This document shows, one piece after another, positions 1 to 9,058 of a stretch of 64,000 nt of DNA. Source of the DNA: Hylemonella sp. (lineage in GTDB: Bacteria > Pseudomonadota > Gammaproteobacteria > Burkholderiales > Burkholderiaceae_C); contig JAUYQZ010000039.1 of assembly GCA_030695415.1 (NCBI GenBank), forward strand, positions 87,788 to 151,787, read 5' to 3'. Both the position numbers and the translations under genes were made by a program. The stretch's first letter is position 1; each line of letters opens with the position of its first letter. The notes under the pieces were generated by a model. The model searched no databases. It was given only the letters and a program-made list of their open reading frames with translations, and was not told the DNA's origin.

Positions 1-421
1 CCGGGATGTAGGCCCACTCCAACGCCAACACCGTGTTGCGCAGCCAGGCTGGCGCGCGCTGCAGGAAGCCGCGCACGTCGAAGGTGATCACGTCAGCGCG
101 CTCGACATGGTGGCGCATGTGCTTGCGCCGCAGGTCGCCGAAACGCGCGTAGCAGCTGCCATTGACCCAGCCCATCAGCGCGCCCCAGCGCGTGTTGGCT
201 TGCGGCGTGGCAAAGATCGCGTGGTGCGCGAACTCGTGGATGAAATAGGCCGACCAGGTCAAGGAGAGCACCAGCAGCAGAACGCCGCCGATGTTCAACC
301 ACCAGGCCGTCTGGCCCAACAGGATCACGCCGGCCGGGTACCCCAGCAGCACCACGGCCATCGCCATCACGTTGGGCAGCACGCCATCGACATGACGGAA
401 CAGAGGCGGCTTCCTGGCCAT
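1..421 (-). CDS. Fatty acid desaturase family protein, 3' part cut by window edge
   Basis: The gene runs off the left edge, leaving the first 140 codons. The translation has two histidine boxes of the membrane desaturase family, HEFAHH and HMRHH, after two hydrophobic segments; these boxes bind the di-iron centre in the family. The start is the ATG at 421. It lies 77 bases downstream of the binding-protein stop with a strong hairpin between, so it may be read from the same guanidine-controlled transcript. The family is clear but the substrate is not; alkane or beta-carotene hydroxylase-like members share these motifs. No link to guanidine is known to me. Confidence 0.75.
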   Translation of the reverse strand, partial: MARKPPLFRHVDGVLPNVMAMAVVLLGYPAGVILLGQTAWWLNIGGVLLLVLSLTWSAYFIHEFAHHAIFATPQANTRWGALMGWVNGSCYARFGDLRRKHMRHHVERADVITFDVRGFLQRAPAWLRNTVLALEWAYIP

Positions 422-459
422 ATTGAGTGACAGCAAAAGAGGCTCAAACGCTCACGAAG

Positions 460-486
460 CACCCGGCCAAGGTGTTTGGCCGGGTG
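460..486. terminator. Strong intercistronic hairpin, weak terminator candidate
   Basis: A perfect 11-bp stem (460-470 paired with 476-486) with a 5-base loop lies just after the binding-protein stop. On the minus strand it is followed by CTTCGTGAG rather than a T-run, so it is a poor intrinsic terminator. It may stabilise the upstream mRNA or reduce read-through into the desaturase. Confidence 0.4.
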
Positions 487-498
487 AGAAGTGGCGAG

Positions 499-1536
499 TT
501 ATTTTTTGGTCAGCGCCGAGACAAAGGATGCGTCAAACGTGGCCTCGGTGGCCGGGATCTTGGTGATCTGTCCCTTGTCCTTGAGCAGCTTGGCGATCAC
601 ATCGCCACTGCCATAGTAGGAGGTGGTGGCGCTGGACTTGACGAAGGCCTTGGGCATTTCAGCCAGGGGAATGTTGTACACGCCGGTCAGTTGTTCCTTG
701 ACCTCCTTGGCGGGCACGCCCATGAACTTGCCGATGATCTTGGCCGCCTCGTCCGGCTTGGCCTTCATGTAGGCCATGCCGTCCAGATAGGCCTTGATGA
801 TGCCGCTGATCTCGTTGGGCTTGGTCTTGATGACTTTCTCGTCGAAAACCAGCACGTCGGCGATCAGGCCGGGCGCATCCTTGGAGGAGTACACCACCTT
901 GAACTTCTTGCCGTCACCCTGGCTCAGGATCTGCGACAGGCTGGGCTCGTAGGTCACGCCCACGGGCATCTGGCCGGAGGCCATGGCCGCCGGCACGGCT
1001 TCGGGCGTCATGCTCACGGGGCTGATGTCTTTCTCGGTCAGACCGGCCGTCTTCAGCGCGTAAGACAGCAGGAAGTCGGACGGCGACAGGGGGTTGTAAC
1101 CGACCTTCTTGCCCTTCAGGTCGGCGATCTTCGCCACCGACTTGTCCGCCACGATGGCGTCCCCGCCATTGGAGTAGTCGATGGGCATCACGACCTTCTG
1201 CATCTGACCGTTCGCGACCTGGCCGATGACCTGGTCGTAGGTAAGCATGGCGCCATCAAGCGCACCGCTGGCCACGGCCGGCGGGATGAGCGCGGGATCG
1301 CTGAAAACCTGCAGGCTGACCTTGAGGTTGTATTTCTTGTACAGATCGAGCGCGTCAGCCACATAGAAGGGCCCATAACCGATCCAGACCACGGTGCCGA
1401 TCTTCATCGACACCGGACCCGCCGCGAAGGCAAGTCCCGCGCTCAGCGCGAGCGTGGCGCCCAGCAGGGGTTTGAGGATGCGACCCAGCAGCCTGGTCGT
1501 GCCAGCGCCGGTCGTGTTGCGTGGAAGAGAGCCCAT
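499..1536 (-). CDS. ABC transporter substrate-binding protein (NitT/TauT type), predicted guanidine importer
   Basis: A 345-residue periplasmic binding protein of the nitrate/sulfonate/taurine type. It has an N-terminal signal sequence ending near residue 39 (cleavage after AFA is likely) and a typical two-lobe body. The ATG at 1536 was chosen because AGGAGA sits about 7 bases upstream; a longer open frame runs back through the riboswitch and is not credible. The leader carries a guanidine-I riboswitch and a sigma-54-type promoter. Its permease and ATPase partners lie in the second guanidine unit (7045-8706), so the importer is split between two transcripts. Ligand specificity for guanidine is inferred from this control, not from binding residues. 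Confidence 0.85.
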   Translation of the reverse strand: MGSLPRNTTGAGTTRLLGRILKPLLGATLALSAGLAFAAGPVSMKIGTVVWIGYGPFYVADALDLYKKYNLKVSLQVFSDPALIPPAVASGALDGAMLTYDQVIGQVANGQMQKVVMPIDYSNGGDAIVADKSVAKIADLKGKKVGYNPLSPSDFLLSYALKTAGLTEKDISPVSMTPEAVPAAMASGQMPVGVTYEPSLSQILSQGDGKKFKVVYSSKDAPGLIADVLVFDEKVIKTKPNEISGIIKAYLDGMAYMKAKPDEAAKIIGKFMGVPAKEVKEQLTGVYNIPLAEMPKAFVKSSATTSYYGSGDVIAKLLKDKGQITKIPATEATFDASFVSALTKK

Positions 1537-1588
1537 CGAATATCTCCTAAAGTGGATGAAAACGCAGGAAGAGTCGACACCGACATCT

Positions 1589-1690
1589 CTCTCCCGGGCT
1601 TTTGTCCCTCCGTGGAACCTCTTGCGAGGCCGGAGCACTCTCGGACCAGACATCAACCGCCCGCGACGGCTCGACCGGAACCCTAGTGCC
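1589..1690 (-). promoter_or_regulatory. Guanidine-I (ykkC) riboswitch, copy 1
   Basis: On the minus strand the leader contains the hallmark blocks of this class in order: CTAGGGTTCCG, GGTCCGAGAG, then ACGGAGGGACAAAAGCCCGG. The variable stem between them differs from copy 2 while the conserved blocks are the same, as expected for a structured RNA. Known members bind free guanidinium and switch on downstream genes. It precedes the binding-protein gene and follows a sigma-54-type promoter at 1756-1771. Confidence 0.95.
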
Positions 1691-1755
1691 CCTGAGTCAA
1701 ATGCTTGCGACCTGTCTTCCGACCGGCCCAAACGCTCAACCTGCACCAGTTGGTT

Positions 1756-1771
1756 AGCAACATGCGTGCCA
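1756..1771 (-). promoter_or_regulatory. Sigma-54 promoter upstream of riboswitch copy 1
   Basis: The minus strand reads TGGCAC, 5 bases, TTGCT, which matches the RpoN -24/-12 consensus with the exact GG-to-GC spacing. It lies about 65 bases before the aptamer, so the transcript would begin just ahead of the riboswitch. This suggests nitrogen-limitation control of initiation. I found no convincing full NtrC site upstream, only half-sites. Confidence 0.8.
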
Positions 1772-1881
1772 CGCCCTGGGCCCGTCTGCTTGGGGTACGG
1801 CAGGGGTCTTGCACCACCAACGCTCATTCTTGTTCCGTCTTATGGGCGGGCCGCCCACCTTGGTGCGTGAAGCCGTGCGTG

Positions 1882-4800
1882 TCAGCGCACCAGCACCAAG
1901 GGCTGCCCGGCAGTGACAGGCTGCCCTTCGGCGCAGAGAATCTCATGCACCTGCCCGTCGCCGCTGGCGTGCACGGTGATTTCCATCTTCATGGACTCGA
2001 CCACGATCAGGGCCTGGCCCGCCGTGACCTGGGCACCGGGTTGGACCAGCACCGCCCATACACCGCCCGAGACTTGGGACACGATGACCTCGCCATCAAA
2101 GGCCTCGGCGGCGGCGCGCGCGCTGTCATCCTGGCCTGTGACCTCATCGACGATCTCGGCTACGCCGGCCTGGCGCCAGCGTTCGCGCTCGGCCTCGAAG
2201 GCGGCTTGCTGGCCCTGCTTGAACTCGGCGATCGAGTCCGCGTTGTCGTGCAGGAAGCGGCGGTAATCCGACATCCGGAACACGCCGTCCTCGATGCGCA
2301 GCTGCGCGCGACCGGCGACAAAGTCGTGGCGCCATTGCAGCAGTTCTTCGCCGCTGACGGGGTAGAAGCGGATCTGATCGAAGAAGCGCAGCAACCAGGG
2401 CTTGCCGGCCTCGAACTCGCGCGTGACGCGCCAGCGGTTCCACATCTGTACGGTACGGCCGACGAACTGGTAGCCGCCGGGGCCTTCCATACCGTAGACA
2501 CAGAGGTAGGCGCCGCCGATGCCCACCGCGTTCTCGGGCGTCCAGGTGCGCGCCGGGTTGTACTTGGTGGTCACCAGGCGATGGCGCGGGTCCAGCGGCG
2601 TGGCCACCGGCGCGCCGAGGTAGACGTCACCCAGGCCCATCACCAGGTAGCTGGCCTTGTAGACGATGTCGTAGACCTGCTGGATGTCGTCCAGCCCGTT
2701 GATGCGGCGGATGAACTCGATGTTGCTCGGGCACCAGGGCGCATCGGCGCGTACCGACTGCATGTACTTCTCGATGGCCAGTTTCGTCGCCGGGTCGTCC
2801 CAGGACAGCGGCAGCCAGACCGTGCGGCTGGGCACCTCGATGTCGTCCAGCGCGGGTAGCGCGGCCTGTGCCTCCAGCAGGCGTTCCATCAGCGCCGGCA
2901 GGGAAATGATTTGCGGGTCGTAGTGCACCTGCAGCGAGCGGATGCCGGGTGTCAGGTCCACGATGCCGGGCAGCTGACCGCTGTGGCGCCAGGCCTGCAG
3001 CTGCGTCATCAGCGCATGGGCCTCGAAGCGCAGTTCCAGATCGAGCTTGAGTTCGCCGAACTCGATCAGCACGTTGTCGTCGCCCGATCGGCGGTAGACC
3101 ACGCCCACGCCGCCCGGTGCAGCCGGCGTGCGGTGCAGCACCGCAGCATTGGGCAGCGCCATCTGGCCGGCGATCGGTGCCAGCTGTCCGGGGTGCAGGA
3201 TGGCGTCCTGCGCGGCCGCCATCCCATTGGCCTCTTCCAGCGAGACCGGCACGAAGCGCACGCGGTGGCCCGGCGCGAGCTGGCCCACTTTCCACAGTTC
3301 GGCGCGCGCCACCGTGACCGGGCAGACAAAGCCACCGAGACTCGGGCCATCGGGACCCAGGATCACCGGCATGTCGCCGGTGAAGTCGATGGCGCCGATG
3401 GCGTAGGCGTTGTCGTGGATGTTGGAGGGGTGCAGGCCGGCCTCGCCGCCGTCGCTGCGCGCCCAGCCGGGCTTGGGGCCGATCAGGCGCACGCCGGTGC
3501 GGCTGGAGTTGTAGTGCACTTCCCAGCGGGTCGCGAAGAACACCTCCATGTCCTCGGGCGTGAAGAAGTCGGGCGCGGCATGCGGACCGATGAGCACCGC
3601 GATGTCCCATTCATGGCCGTAGGTGGGCTGAAGTTGCTGCACTTCGGCTGCGCTGAGCTGGCGCTGCACCGGCGCAGCACCGACGTGCAGCACGTCGCCG
3701 GCGCGCAGCGTGCGCCCGCCATGGCCGCCGAACTGGCCGAGCGTGAAGGTGGAGCCGCTGCCCAGGTAGGCCGGCACCTCGATGCCACCACCAAAGGCGA
3801 CATAGGCGCGGCAGCCGCCGGTCTGGATGCGCCCCAGGCGCAGGGTCTGGCCGGCCTTCACCGAGAGCACGGTCCACAGGGGCACGGGCGCGCCGTCCAG
3901 CGTGAGCTCGATCGGGGCGCCGGTCACGGCCAGCTGCAGGTCGCAGCGGAACGTCAGCGTGGGACCGGCCACGGTGATCTCCAGCCCCGGCGCGCCGACC
4001 GGGTTGCCCAGCAGCGCATTGGCCGCACGCAGGGCCAGCGGGTCCATGGGGCCCGAGGGCGGCACGCCCACATCCCAGTAGCCCAGGCGGCCGGGCCAGT
4101 CCTGCACCGTGGTCAGCACGCCGCCGGCCAGCACGTCGAAGGCGCGGCTGGGCGCGGTGAAGGTGGACAGGCTGCGCGTGGTGTGGCGGGCCTCGCTGAA
4201 AGGCGCGAAGCTCATCAGCGCGCGCAGGTAGTCGAGGTTGGACTCCAGGCCGGCGATGCGCGTGTCCTGCAAGGCCTTCGACAACTTGGCCAGCGCGTCG
4301 GCGCGGTCGGCACCAAACGCAATCAGCTTGGCCAGCATCGGGTCGTAATACGCGCCGATCTCGCTCCCGCGCTCGACCCAGGTGTCCACGCGCAGGTCGG
4401 TGGGAAACAGCACCTCGGTCAGCACGCCGGTGGAGGGCTGGAAATTCTTGTGCGGGTCTTCGGCATACAGGCGTGCCTGCACGGCATGGCCCCTGGCTTC
4501 GATCTTCAGCGTGGCGAAGTCCGGCATTTCATGGGCGCCGAGCAGGGTCATCCACTCGACGATGTCCACGCCGGTGACGGCTTCGGTCACGCCATGCTCC
4601 ACTTGCAGGCGGGCATTGACCTCGAGGAAGAAGAACTCCTGCGTGCGGGCGTCGACCACGAATTCCACCGTGCCGGCCGAACGGTAGGACGCCCTGGCGA
4701 CGAGTCTGCGTGCGGTGTCGTGCAGGGCCTGCCGAACTTCGGGGCGCAGGTTGGGCGCCGGTGTTTCCTCCACCACCTTCTGGTTGCGCCGCTGCAGCGA

Positions 4801-5484
4801 ACAGTCGCGCTCACCCAGGACCATGATGTTTCCCTGGCCGTCGCCGAAGATCTGCACCTCGACGTGGCGCGCGTCGGCGATATAGCGCTCCAGAAAGACA
4901 CCGGCCTCGGAGAAGTTGGCCTGCGCCAGACGACTCACCGTCTGGAAGGCCGCCGCCAGCTCTTCGGCCCGCTGGCACATCTGCATGCCGATGCCACCCC
5001 CCCCGGCACTGCTCTTGAGCATGACGGGGTAGCCGATGCGCGCGGCTTCCTTGAGCGCGGTCTCGGCATCAGGCAGCAGGCCGGTGCCAGGACACAGCGG
5101 CACACCCGCCTCGATGGCAAGCGCGCGCGCGGTGTGCTTGAGGCCGAACAGACGCATCTGGGGCGGGGTCGGTCCCAAGAAGACCAGGCCGGCGGCTTCG
5201 CAGGCTTCGACGAAGGCTGGATTCTCCGACAGGAAACCGTAACCGGGGTGCACGGCCTGGGCACCGGTCTTGCGCGCTGCATCGATGATGTGCGGCATGG
5301 ACAGGTAGCTGGTGGCCGGTGCCCCGCCACCGATGCAGATCGCCTCGTCGGCCAGGGCCACGTGCATGGAATCGGCGTCGGCCTCGGAATACACCGCCAC
5401 CGAGGCAATGCCCATGCGCTTGAGCGTGCGGATGATGCGGCAGGCGATGGCGCCGCGGTTGGCGATCAGGACTTTGGTGAACAT
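1882..5484 (-). CDS. Biotin-dependent carboxylase, guanidine carboxylase (urea carboxylase family)
   Basis: A 1200-residue single-chain carboxylase. In order: a biotin carboxylase domain (about 1-445, with EVNARLQVEHGVTE), KipA-like and KipI-like carboxyltransferase domains (about 465-1000), and a C-terminal biotinyl domain with the biotinylated lysine in VVESMKMEI. The enzyme carboxylates urea or guanidine using ATP and bicarbonate. Control by a guanidine riboswitch and the two DUF1989 genes just upstream favour guanidine. Start: ATG at 5484 (MFTKVLIANRG), the normal family start; an in-frame GTG at 5532 adds 16 unconserved residues. No allophanate hydrolase domain is fused and none follows. 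The residue that separates urea from guanidine enzymes was not verified. Confidence 0.9.
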   Translation of the reverse strand: MFTKVLIANRGAIACRIIRTLKRMGIASVAVYSEADADSMHVALADEAICIGGGAPATSYLSMPHIIDAARKTGAQAVHPGYGFLSENPAFVEACEAAGLVFLGPTPPQMRLFGLKHTARALAIEAGVPLCPGTGLLPDAETALKEAARIGYPVMLKSSAGGGGIGMQMCQRAEELAAAFQTVSRLAQANFSEAGVFLERYIADARHVEVQIFGDGQGNIMVLGERDCSLQRRNQKVVEETPAPNLRPEVRQALHDTARRLVARASYRSAGTVEFVVDARTQEFFFLEVNARLQVEHGVTEAVTGVDIVEWMTLLGAHEMPDFATLKIEARGHAVQARLYAEDPHKNFQPSTGVLTEVLFPTDLRVDTWVERGSEIGAYYDPMLAKLIAFGADRADALAKLSKALQDTRIAGLESNLDYLRALMSFAPFSEARHTTRSLSTFTAPSRAFDVLAGGVLTTVQDWPGRLGYWDVGVPPSGPMDPLALRAANALLGNPVGAPGLEITVAGPTLTFRCDLQLAVTGAPIELTLDGAPVPLWTVLSVKAGQTLRLGRIQTGGCRAYVAFGGGIEVPAYLGSGSTFTLGQFGGHGGRTLRAGDVLHVGAAPVQRQLSAAEVQQLQPTYGHEWDIAVLIGPHAAPDFFTPEDMEVFFATRWEVHYNSSRTGVRLIGPKPGWARSDGGEAGLHPSNIHDNAYAIGAIDFTGDMPVILGPDGPSLGGFVCPVTVARAELWKVGQLAPGHRVRFVPVSLEEANGMAAAQDAILHPGQLAPIAGQMALPNAAVLHRTPAAPGGVGVVYRRSGDDNVLIEFGELKLDLELRFEAHALMTQLQAWRHSGQLPGIVDLTPGIRSLQVHYDPQIISLPALMERLLEAQAALPALDDIEVPSRTVWLPLSWDDPATKLAIEKYMQSVRADAPWCPSNIEFIRRINGLDDIQQVYDIVYKASYLVMGLGDVYLGAPVATPLDPRHRLVTTKYNPARTWTPENAVGIGGAYLCVYGMEGPGGYQFVGRTVQMWNRWRVTREFEAGKPWLLRFFDQIRFYPVSGEELLQWRHDFVAGRAQLRIEDGVFRMSDYRRFLHDNADSIAEFKQGQQAAFEAERERWRQAGVAEIVDEVTGQDDSARAAAEAFDGEVIVSQVSGGVWAVLVQPGAQVTAGQALIVVESMKMEITVHASGDGQVHEILCAEGQPVTAGQPLVLVR

Positions 5485-5570
5485 GGCGATCTCTCTGTGC
5501 TCGTGCAGGTCGTCCTGCGCAGTCGTTGTCACCGCGCGGGCCGTCCCGCGGGCGTGTGGTGCCCGTTCGC

Positions 5571-6221
5571 TTAACTGGGATCCCAGACCAGGCAGCGTAC
5601 CGGCGTGGGGTTGTAGGCGTTGCAGGGGTTGTTGAGCTGCGGGCAGTTGGAGATCAGCACGATCAGGTCCATCTCGGCGCGCATCTCGACGTACTTGCCC
5701 GGGGCGGAGATGCCGTCTTCGAAAGTCAGGCCGCCTTCCGGGGTGACCGGCACGTTCATGAAGAAGTTGACATTGGCGACCACGTCGCGCTTATCCAGCG
5801 CATGGCCGTCGTGCGCGATGGCCAGCAGGTAGTTGTCACGGCAACTGTGCATGAAGCGCTTCTCCAACGCATAGCGCACGGTGTTGCTCTCGCTGGCGCA
5901 GGCGCCGCCCAGGGTGTCGTGGCGGCCGCAGGTGTCGGCCACGATGGTCAGCAGGGGCCGGCCTTCGCTGGACATGAGCTGCGAGCCCACGCCCAGGTAC
6001 AGCGCGCCCTGCGCCTGGATGGTGTGGGTGAGGCTGTAGCGCTCGGACGGGTCCGCCGCGCTGTAGAAGATGGTGTCGACGGCCTGATTGCCTTCCAGAT
6101 CGACCATGCGCAGGATCTGTCCGCGCTTGATCTCTTTCAGCCACGGCTCGCCCGCGGGCAGCACGTCGTCGAGCACGGCACGGGCCGGGTCCAGGCTACT
6201 TTCCAGGAGTTGTGCAGTCAT
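5571..6221 (-). CDS. Urea carboxylase-associated protein (DUF1989), predicted carboxyguanidine deiminase subunit
   Basis: A 216-residue DUF1989 protein. The motif DTCGRHDT and a later cysteine ([11 protein letters not shown]) are likely metal and catalytic positions conserved in the family. The paralogous gene at 6249-7031 lies 27 bases upstream, and the pair corresponds to the two subunits (CgdA/CgdB) known to convert carboxyguanidine to allophanate. It sits between its partner and the carboxylase in one operon. Which subunit it is cannot be settled by eye, so no symbol is given. Confidence 0.85.
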   Translation of the reverse strand: MTAQLLESSLDPARAVLDDVLPAGEPWLKEIKRGQILRMVDLEGNQAVDTIFYSAADPSERYSLTHTIQAQGALYLGVGSQLMSSEGRPLLTIVADTCGRHDTLGGACASESNTVRYALEKRFMHSCRDNYLLAIAHDGHALDKRDVVANVNFFMNVPVTPEGGLTFEDGISAPGKYVEMRAEMDLIVLISNCPQLNNPCNAYNPTPVRCLVWDPS

Positions 6222-6248
6222 GATGTTCTCGCTTGGGTGGGCTGGGGT

Positions 6249-7031
6249 TCAGAGGAAGTAGCGTTCGGTGTTGGCCAGTCCGCGCGCGTTCTCCGCACAG
6301 GACAGGCGGCAGACGTCGTCGGCCCCGGCGGTGCCGGAGCGCCAGGCGGTGAGCTTGACGGCGCGCGGGTTATAGGCGGGCGCCGGATCGAGCGGATGCG
6401 GTGCGGTGGAGAAGGCCACCAGCACGTTCATCTCGAAGCGCAGGTCGATGTACTGGCCCGGGGCACGGTGCGCGGTTTCGAAACGCAGCCGTCCCTCGGC
6501 ATCGGCCACTACCTTGCTGAACAGGTTGAGGTTGGCCACCATGTCACGCTTGCCCAGGCCCCACTTGCCCAGCTCCACCAGCAGGCCGTCCACCGCGTTG
6601 CGGTACATGCCGTTACGGTGTTCCTGGTAGCGGGCTTGGCCATACTTGCGGGCCAGCCCGGCGGCGTCGAGTGCGCCGCACAGGGTGTCGTGCCAGCCGC
6701 AGCTGTCTTCCGGGATCGAGCACAGCACGCGGCCCATGTCGGAGTAGCAGACGTGGCCGCGCGTCAGATAGGCCGTGTGCTGCGCCTTGAGCGTGTCGGG
6801 CATGTTGTAGCGCTCGGTCTTTTCTTCCTGGTTGTAGAGCAGCAGGGAGACGTTGGCGCCGCCGTGCAGGTCGGTAATGCGCAGGGTGTTGCCGCGACGC
6901 AGCAGGCCGGACCAGTGCACACCGCCGGGGATGAGCTCCTCCCACAGGACCGTGTCCCGAGAGAATTTTGCGGAGTGCGCAGGCAGGCTGGCGCGCGCCA
7001 GCGGGGTCAGGGCTTCGAGGGGGGTGTCCAT
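6249..7031 (-). CDS. Urea carboxylase-associated protein (DUF1989), second predicted deiminase subunit
   Basis: A 260-residue DUF1989 paralogue of the next gene, with DSCGWHDT in place of DTCGRHDT and the same NLNLF / MVANLN region. It is longer at both ends than its partner. In guanidine degradation the two proteins form a heteromeric carboxyguanidine deiminase that releases ammonia and leaves allophanate. It starts 14 bases after the transporter ATPase stop, so it is translated from the riboswitch-controlled message. Assignment as one of CgdA/CgdB is by family and context. Confidence 0.85.
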   Translation of the reverse strand: MDTPLEALTPLARASLPAHSAKFSRDTVLWEELIPGGVHWSGLLRRGNTLRITDLHGGANVSLLLYNQEEKTERYNMPDTLKAQHTAYLTRGHVCYSDMGRVLCSIPEDSCGWHDTLCGALDAAGLARKYGQARYQEHRNGMYRNAVDGLLVELGKWGLGKRDMVANLNLFSKVVADAEGRLRFETAHRAPGQYIDLRFEMNVLVAFSTAPHPLDPAPAYNPRAVKLTAWRSGTAGADDVCRLSCAENARGLANTERYFL

Positions 7032-7044
7032 ACGGGTGTCCTGT

Positions 7045-7881
<837 letters not shown>

Positions 7882-7887
7882 GGGGGT

Positions 7888-8706
7888 TCAGCCTTTGCTA
7901 TGCAGCCAGGGAAAGCTGCGACGATGCAGCCAGCGAAAGGCCTGATCCATGACCAGGCCGATCACGCCAATGAGCACGATGCCGGCGAAGATGGTGTCGG
8001 TCTTGAGGTAACGCTGTGCCTTCAGGATCGCGTAGCCCAGTCCGCTGTTGGCCGCCACCAGTTCGGCGACGACCAGATAGGTCCAGGCCCAGCCCATGGT
8101 GATGCGCAAGGTGTCCAGCATGGCCGGCTTGGCCGACTGCAGCAGCACCAGCTTGACGATCTCGCCCCGGCTGGCGCCCATGGTCTGGGCTGCCTCGATC
8201 TGCGCACGCGGCACCCCCCGCACGTTCTCGGCCACCATGAGCACCATCTGGAAGAAGGTGCCGATGAAGATGATCGAGATCTTGGCGCCCTCGCCAATGC
8301 CGACCCACAGCATGACCAGCGGGATGAAGGCCACCGCGGGCATGTAGCGGATGAAGTCGGTCAAGGGCTCCAGCATCGCCTCGATGGGACGGTAGGCACC
8401 AATCAGAAGCCCGATGGGCAAGGCCAGCAGCGCCGACAGCACGAAACCCGCGCCAACCCGGTACACGCTGATGGCCGCATCGCCGAGCAAGCCGTCCTCC
8501 ATGAGCCAGCTCTGAAAGCGCAGCAGCACCTGGAGCGGGCTGGGCATGAAGACGGGGTCCACCCAGTTGCCTGCGCTGAGGATGGCCCATCCGGTGAGTG
8601 GCAGCAGCAGGCCCAGTGCTGCGAACAGCCAGTACTGGCGGCGCGAAATCGTGGCGCCTATGGCCCACATGCTGGGGCGCCGGGGGGCGGAATACTTGTC
8701 AGTCAT
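7888..8706 (-). CDS. ABC transporter permease, predicted guanidine importer
   Basis: A 272-residue membrane protein with about six hydrophobic segments and the EAA-type loop (EAAQTMGASRGEIV) that docks to the ATPase, typical of NitT/TauT (SsuC/TauC-like) permeases. The ATG at 8706 has GGAG about 10 bases upstream; an extended frame through the leader is rejected because it overlaps the riboswitch. It is the first gene of the main guanidine operon. Confidence 0.88.
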   Translation of the reverse strand: MTDKYSAPRRPSMWAIGATISRRQYWLFAALGLLLPLTGWAILSAGNWVDPVFMPSPLQVLLRFQSWLMEDGLLGDAAISVYRVGAGFVLSALLALPIGLLIGAYRPIEAMLEPLTDFIRYMPAVAFIPLVMLWVGIGEGAKISIIFIGTFFQMVLMVAENVRGVPRAQIEAAQTMGASRGEIVKLVLLQSAKPAMLDTLRITMGWAWTYLVVAELVAANSGLGYAILKAQRYLKTDTIFAGIVLIGVIGLVMDQAFRWLHRRSFPWLHSKG

Positions 8707-8762
8707 GTCAGTGTCTCCAGCTGTGGCACATGCATGAGGGGCGACGCTGGCATGCGCCGTGA

Positions 8763-8860
8763 CCTCCCGGGCTTTTGTCCCTCCGTGGAACCACACCGCA
8801 GTGCAGCCGACTGCTCTCGGACCAGACGGTCAGCCAGTCGCTGACCCGGAACCCTAGCGG
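8763..8860 (-). promoter_or_regulatory. Guanidine-I (ykkC) riboswitch, copy 2
   Basis: The minus strand shows CTAGGGTTCCG, GGTCCGAGAG and ACGGAGGGACAAAAGCCCGG in the class order, with a variable arm distinct from copy 1. It ends about 55 bases before the permease ATG and about 55 bases after the sigma-54-type promoter. It should turn on the permease-ATPase-DUF1989-DUF1989-carboxylase operon when guanidine is present. Confidence 0.95.
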
Positions 8861-8915
8861 TCTTATCTGACGGGTCGCTGCGCCAAGCAGAACGAGCACC
8901 TCTCGTCACTAGTCA

Positions 8916-8931
8916 TGCAAGTTCGGTGCCA
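8916..8931 (-). promoter_or_regulatory. Sigma-54 promoter of the main guanidine operon
   Basis: The minus strand reads TGGCAC, 5 bases, TTGCA, a full match to the RpoN consensus. The predicted start is near 8904, placing the riboswitch at the front of the transcript. It lies just downstream of the amtB terminator and is the second of three such promoters in the first 12 kb. Confidence 0.85.
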
Positions 8932-8944
8932 ACGCAGGCCGCCC

Positions 8945-8984
8945 AAGAAAAAAGGCCCGCTCGAGCTTGCGCTCTTGCGGGCCT
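8945..8984 (-). terminator. Intrinsic terminator of the porin-glnK-amtB operon
   Basis: An 8-bp AGGCCCGC/GCGGGCCT stem with an inner GAGC/GCTC stem and a GCAA loop is followed on the minus strand by six T. It lies about 75 bases after the amtB stop and 14 bases before the sigma-54 promoter of the guanidine operon, separating the two units. Confidence 0.9.
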
Positions 8985-9058
8985 GAACCAGAGGAGACTC
9001 TCGCTTGCTCTGACGCGGCAGCCTGCACACGAGGTGCCGGCTGCCGTCCATTGCTCGT

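Noticed and set aside
5485-5532. GTG start extending the carboxylase by 16 residues
   Set aside because: The extension is not conserved in the family, and MFTKVLIANRG is the normal start.
2911-5574. Long plus-strand frame opposite the carboxylase
   Set aside because: Shadow of the carboxylase gene; no signal, domain or ribosome site.
9024-9037. NtrC-like dyad upstream of the guanidine operon
   Set aside because: TGCAC-ACGAG-GTGC has half-sites 2 bases too close compared with GCAC-N7-GTGC, so it is not called.
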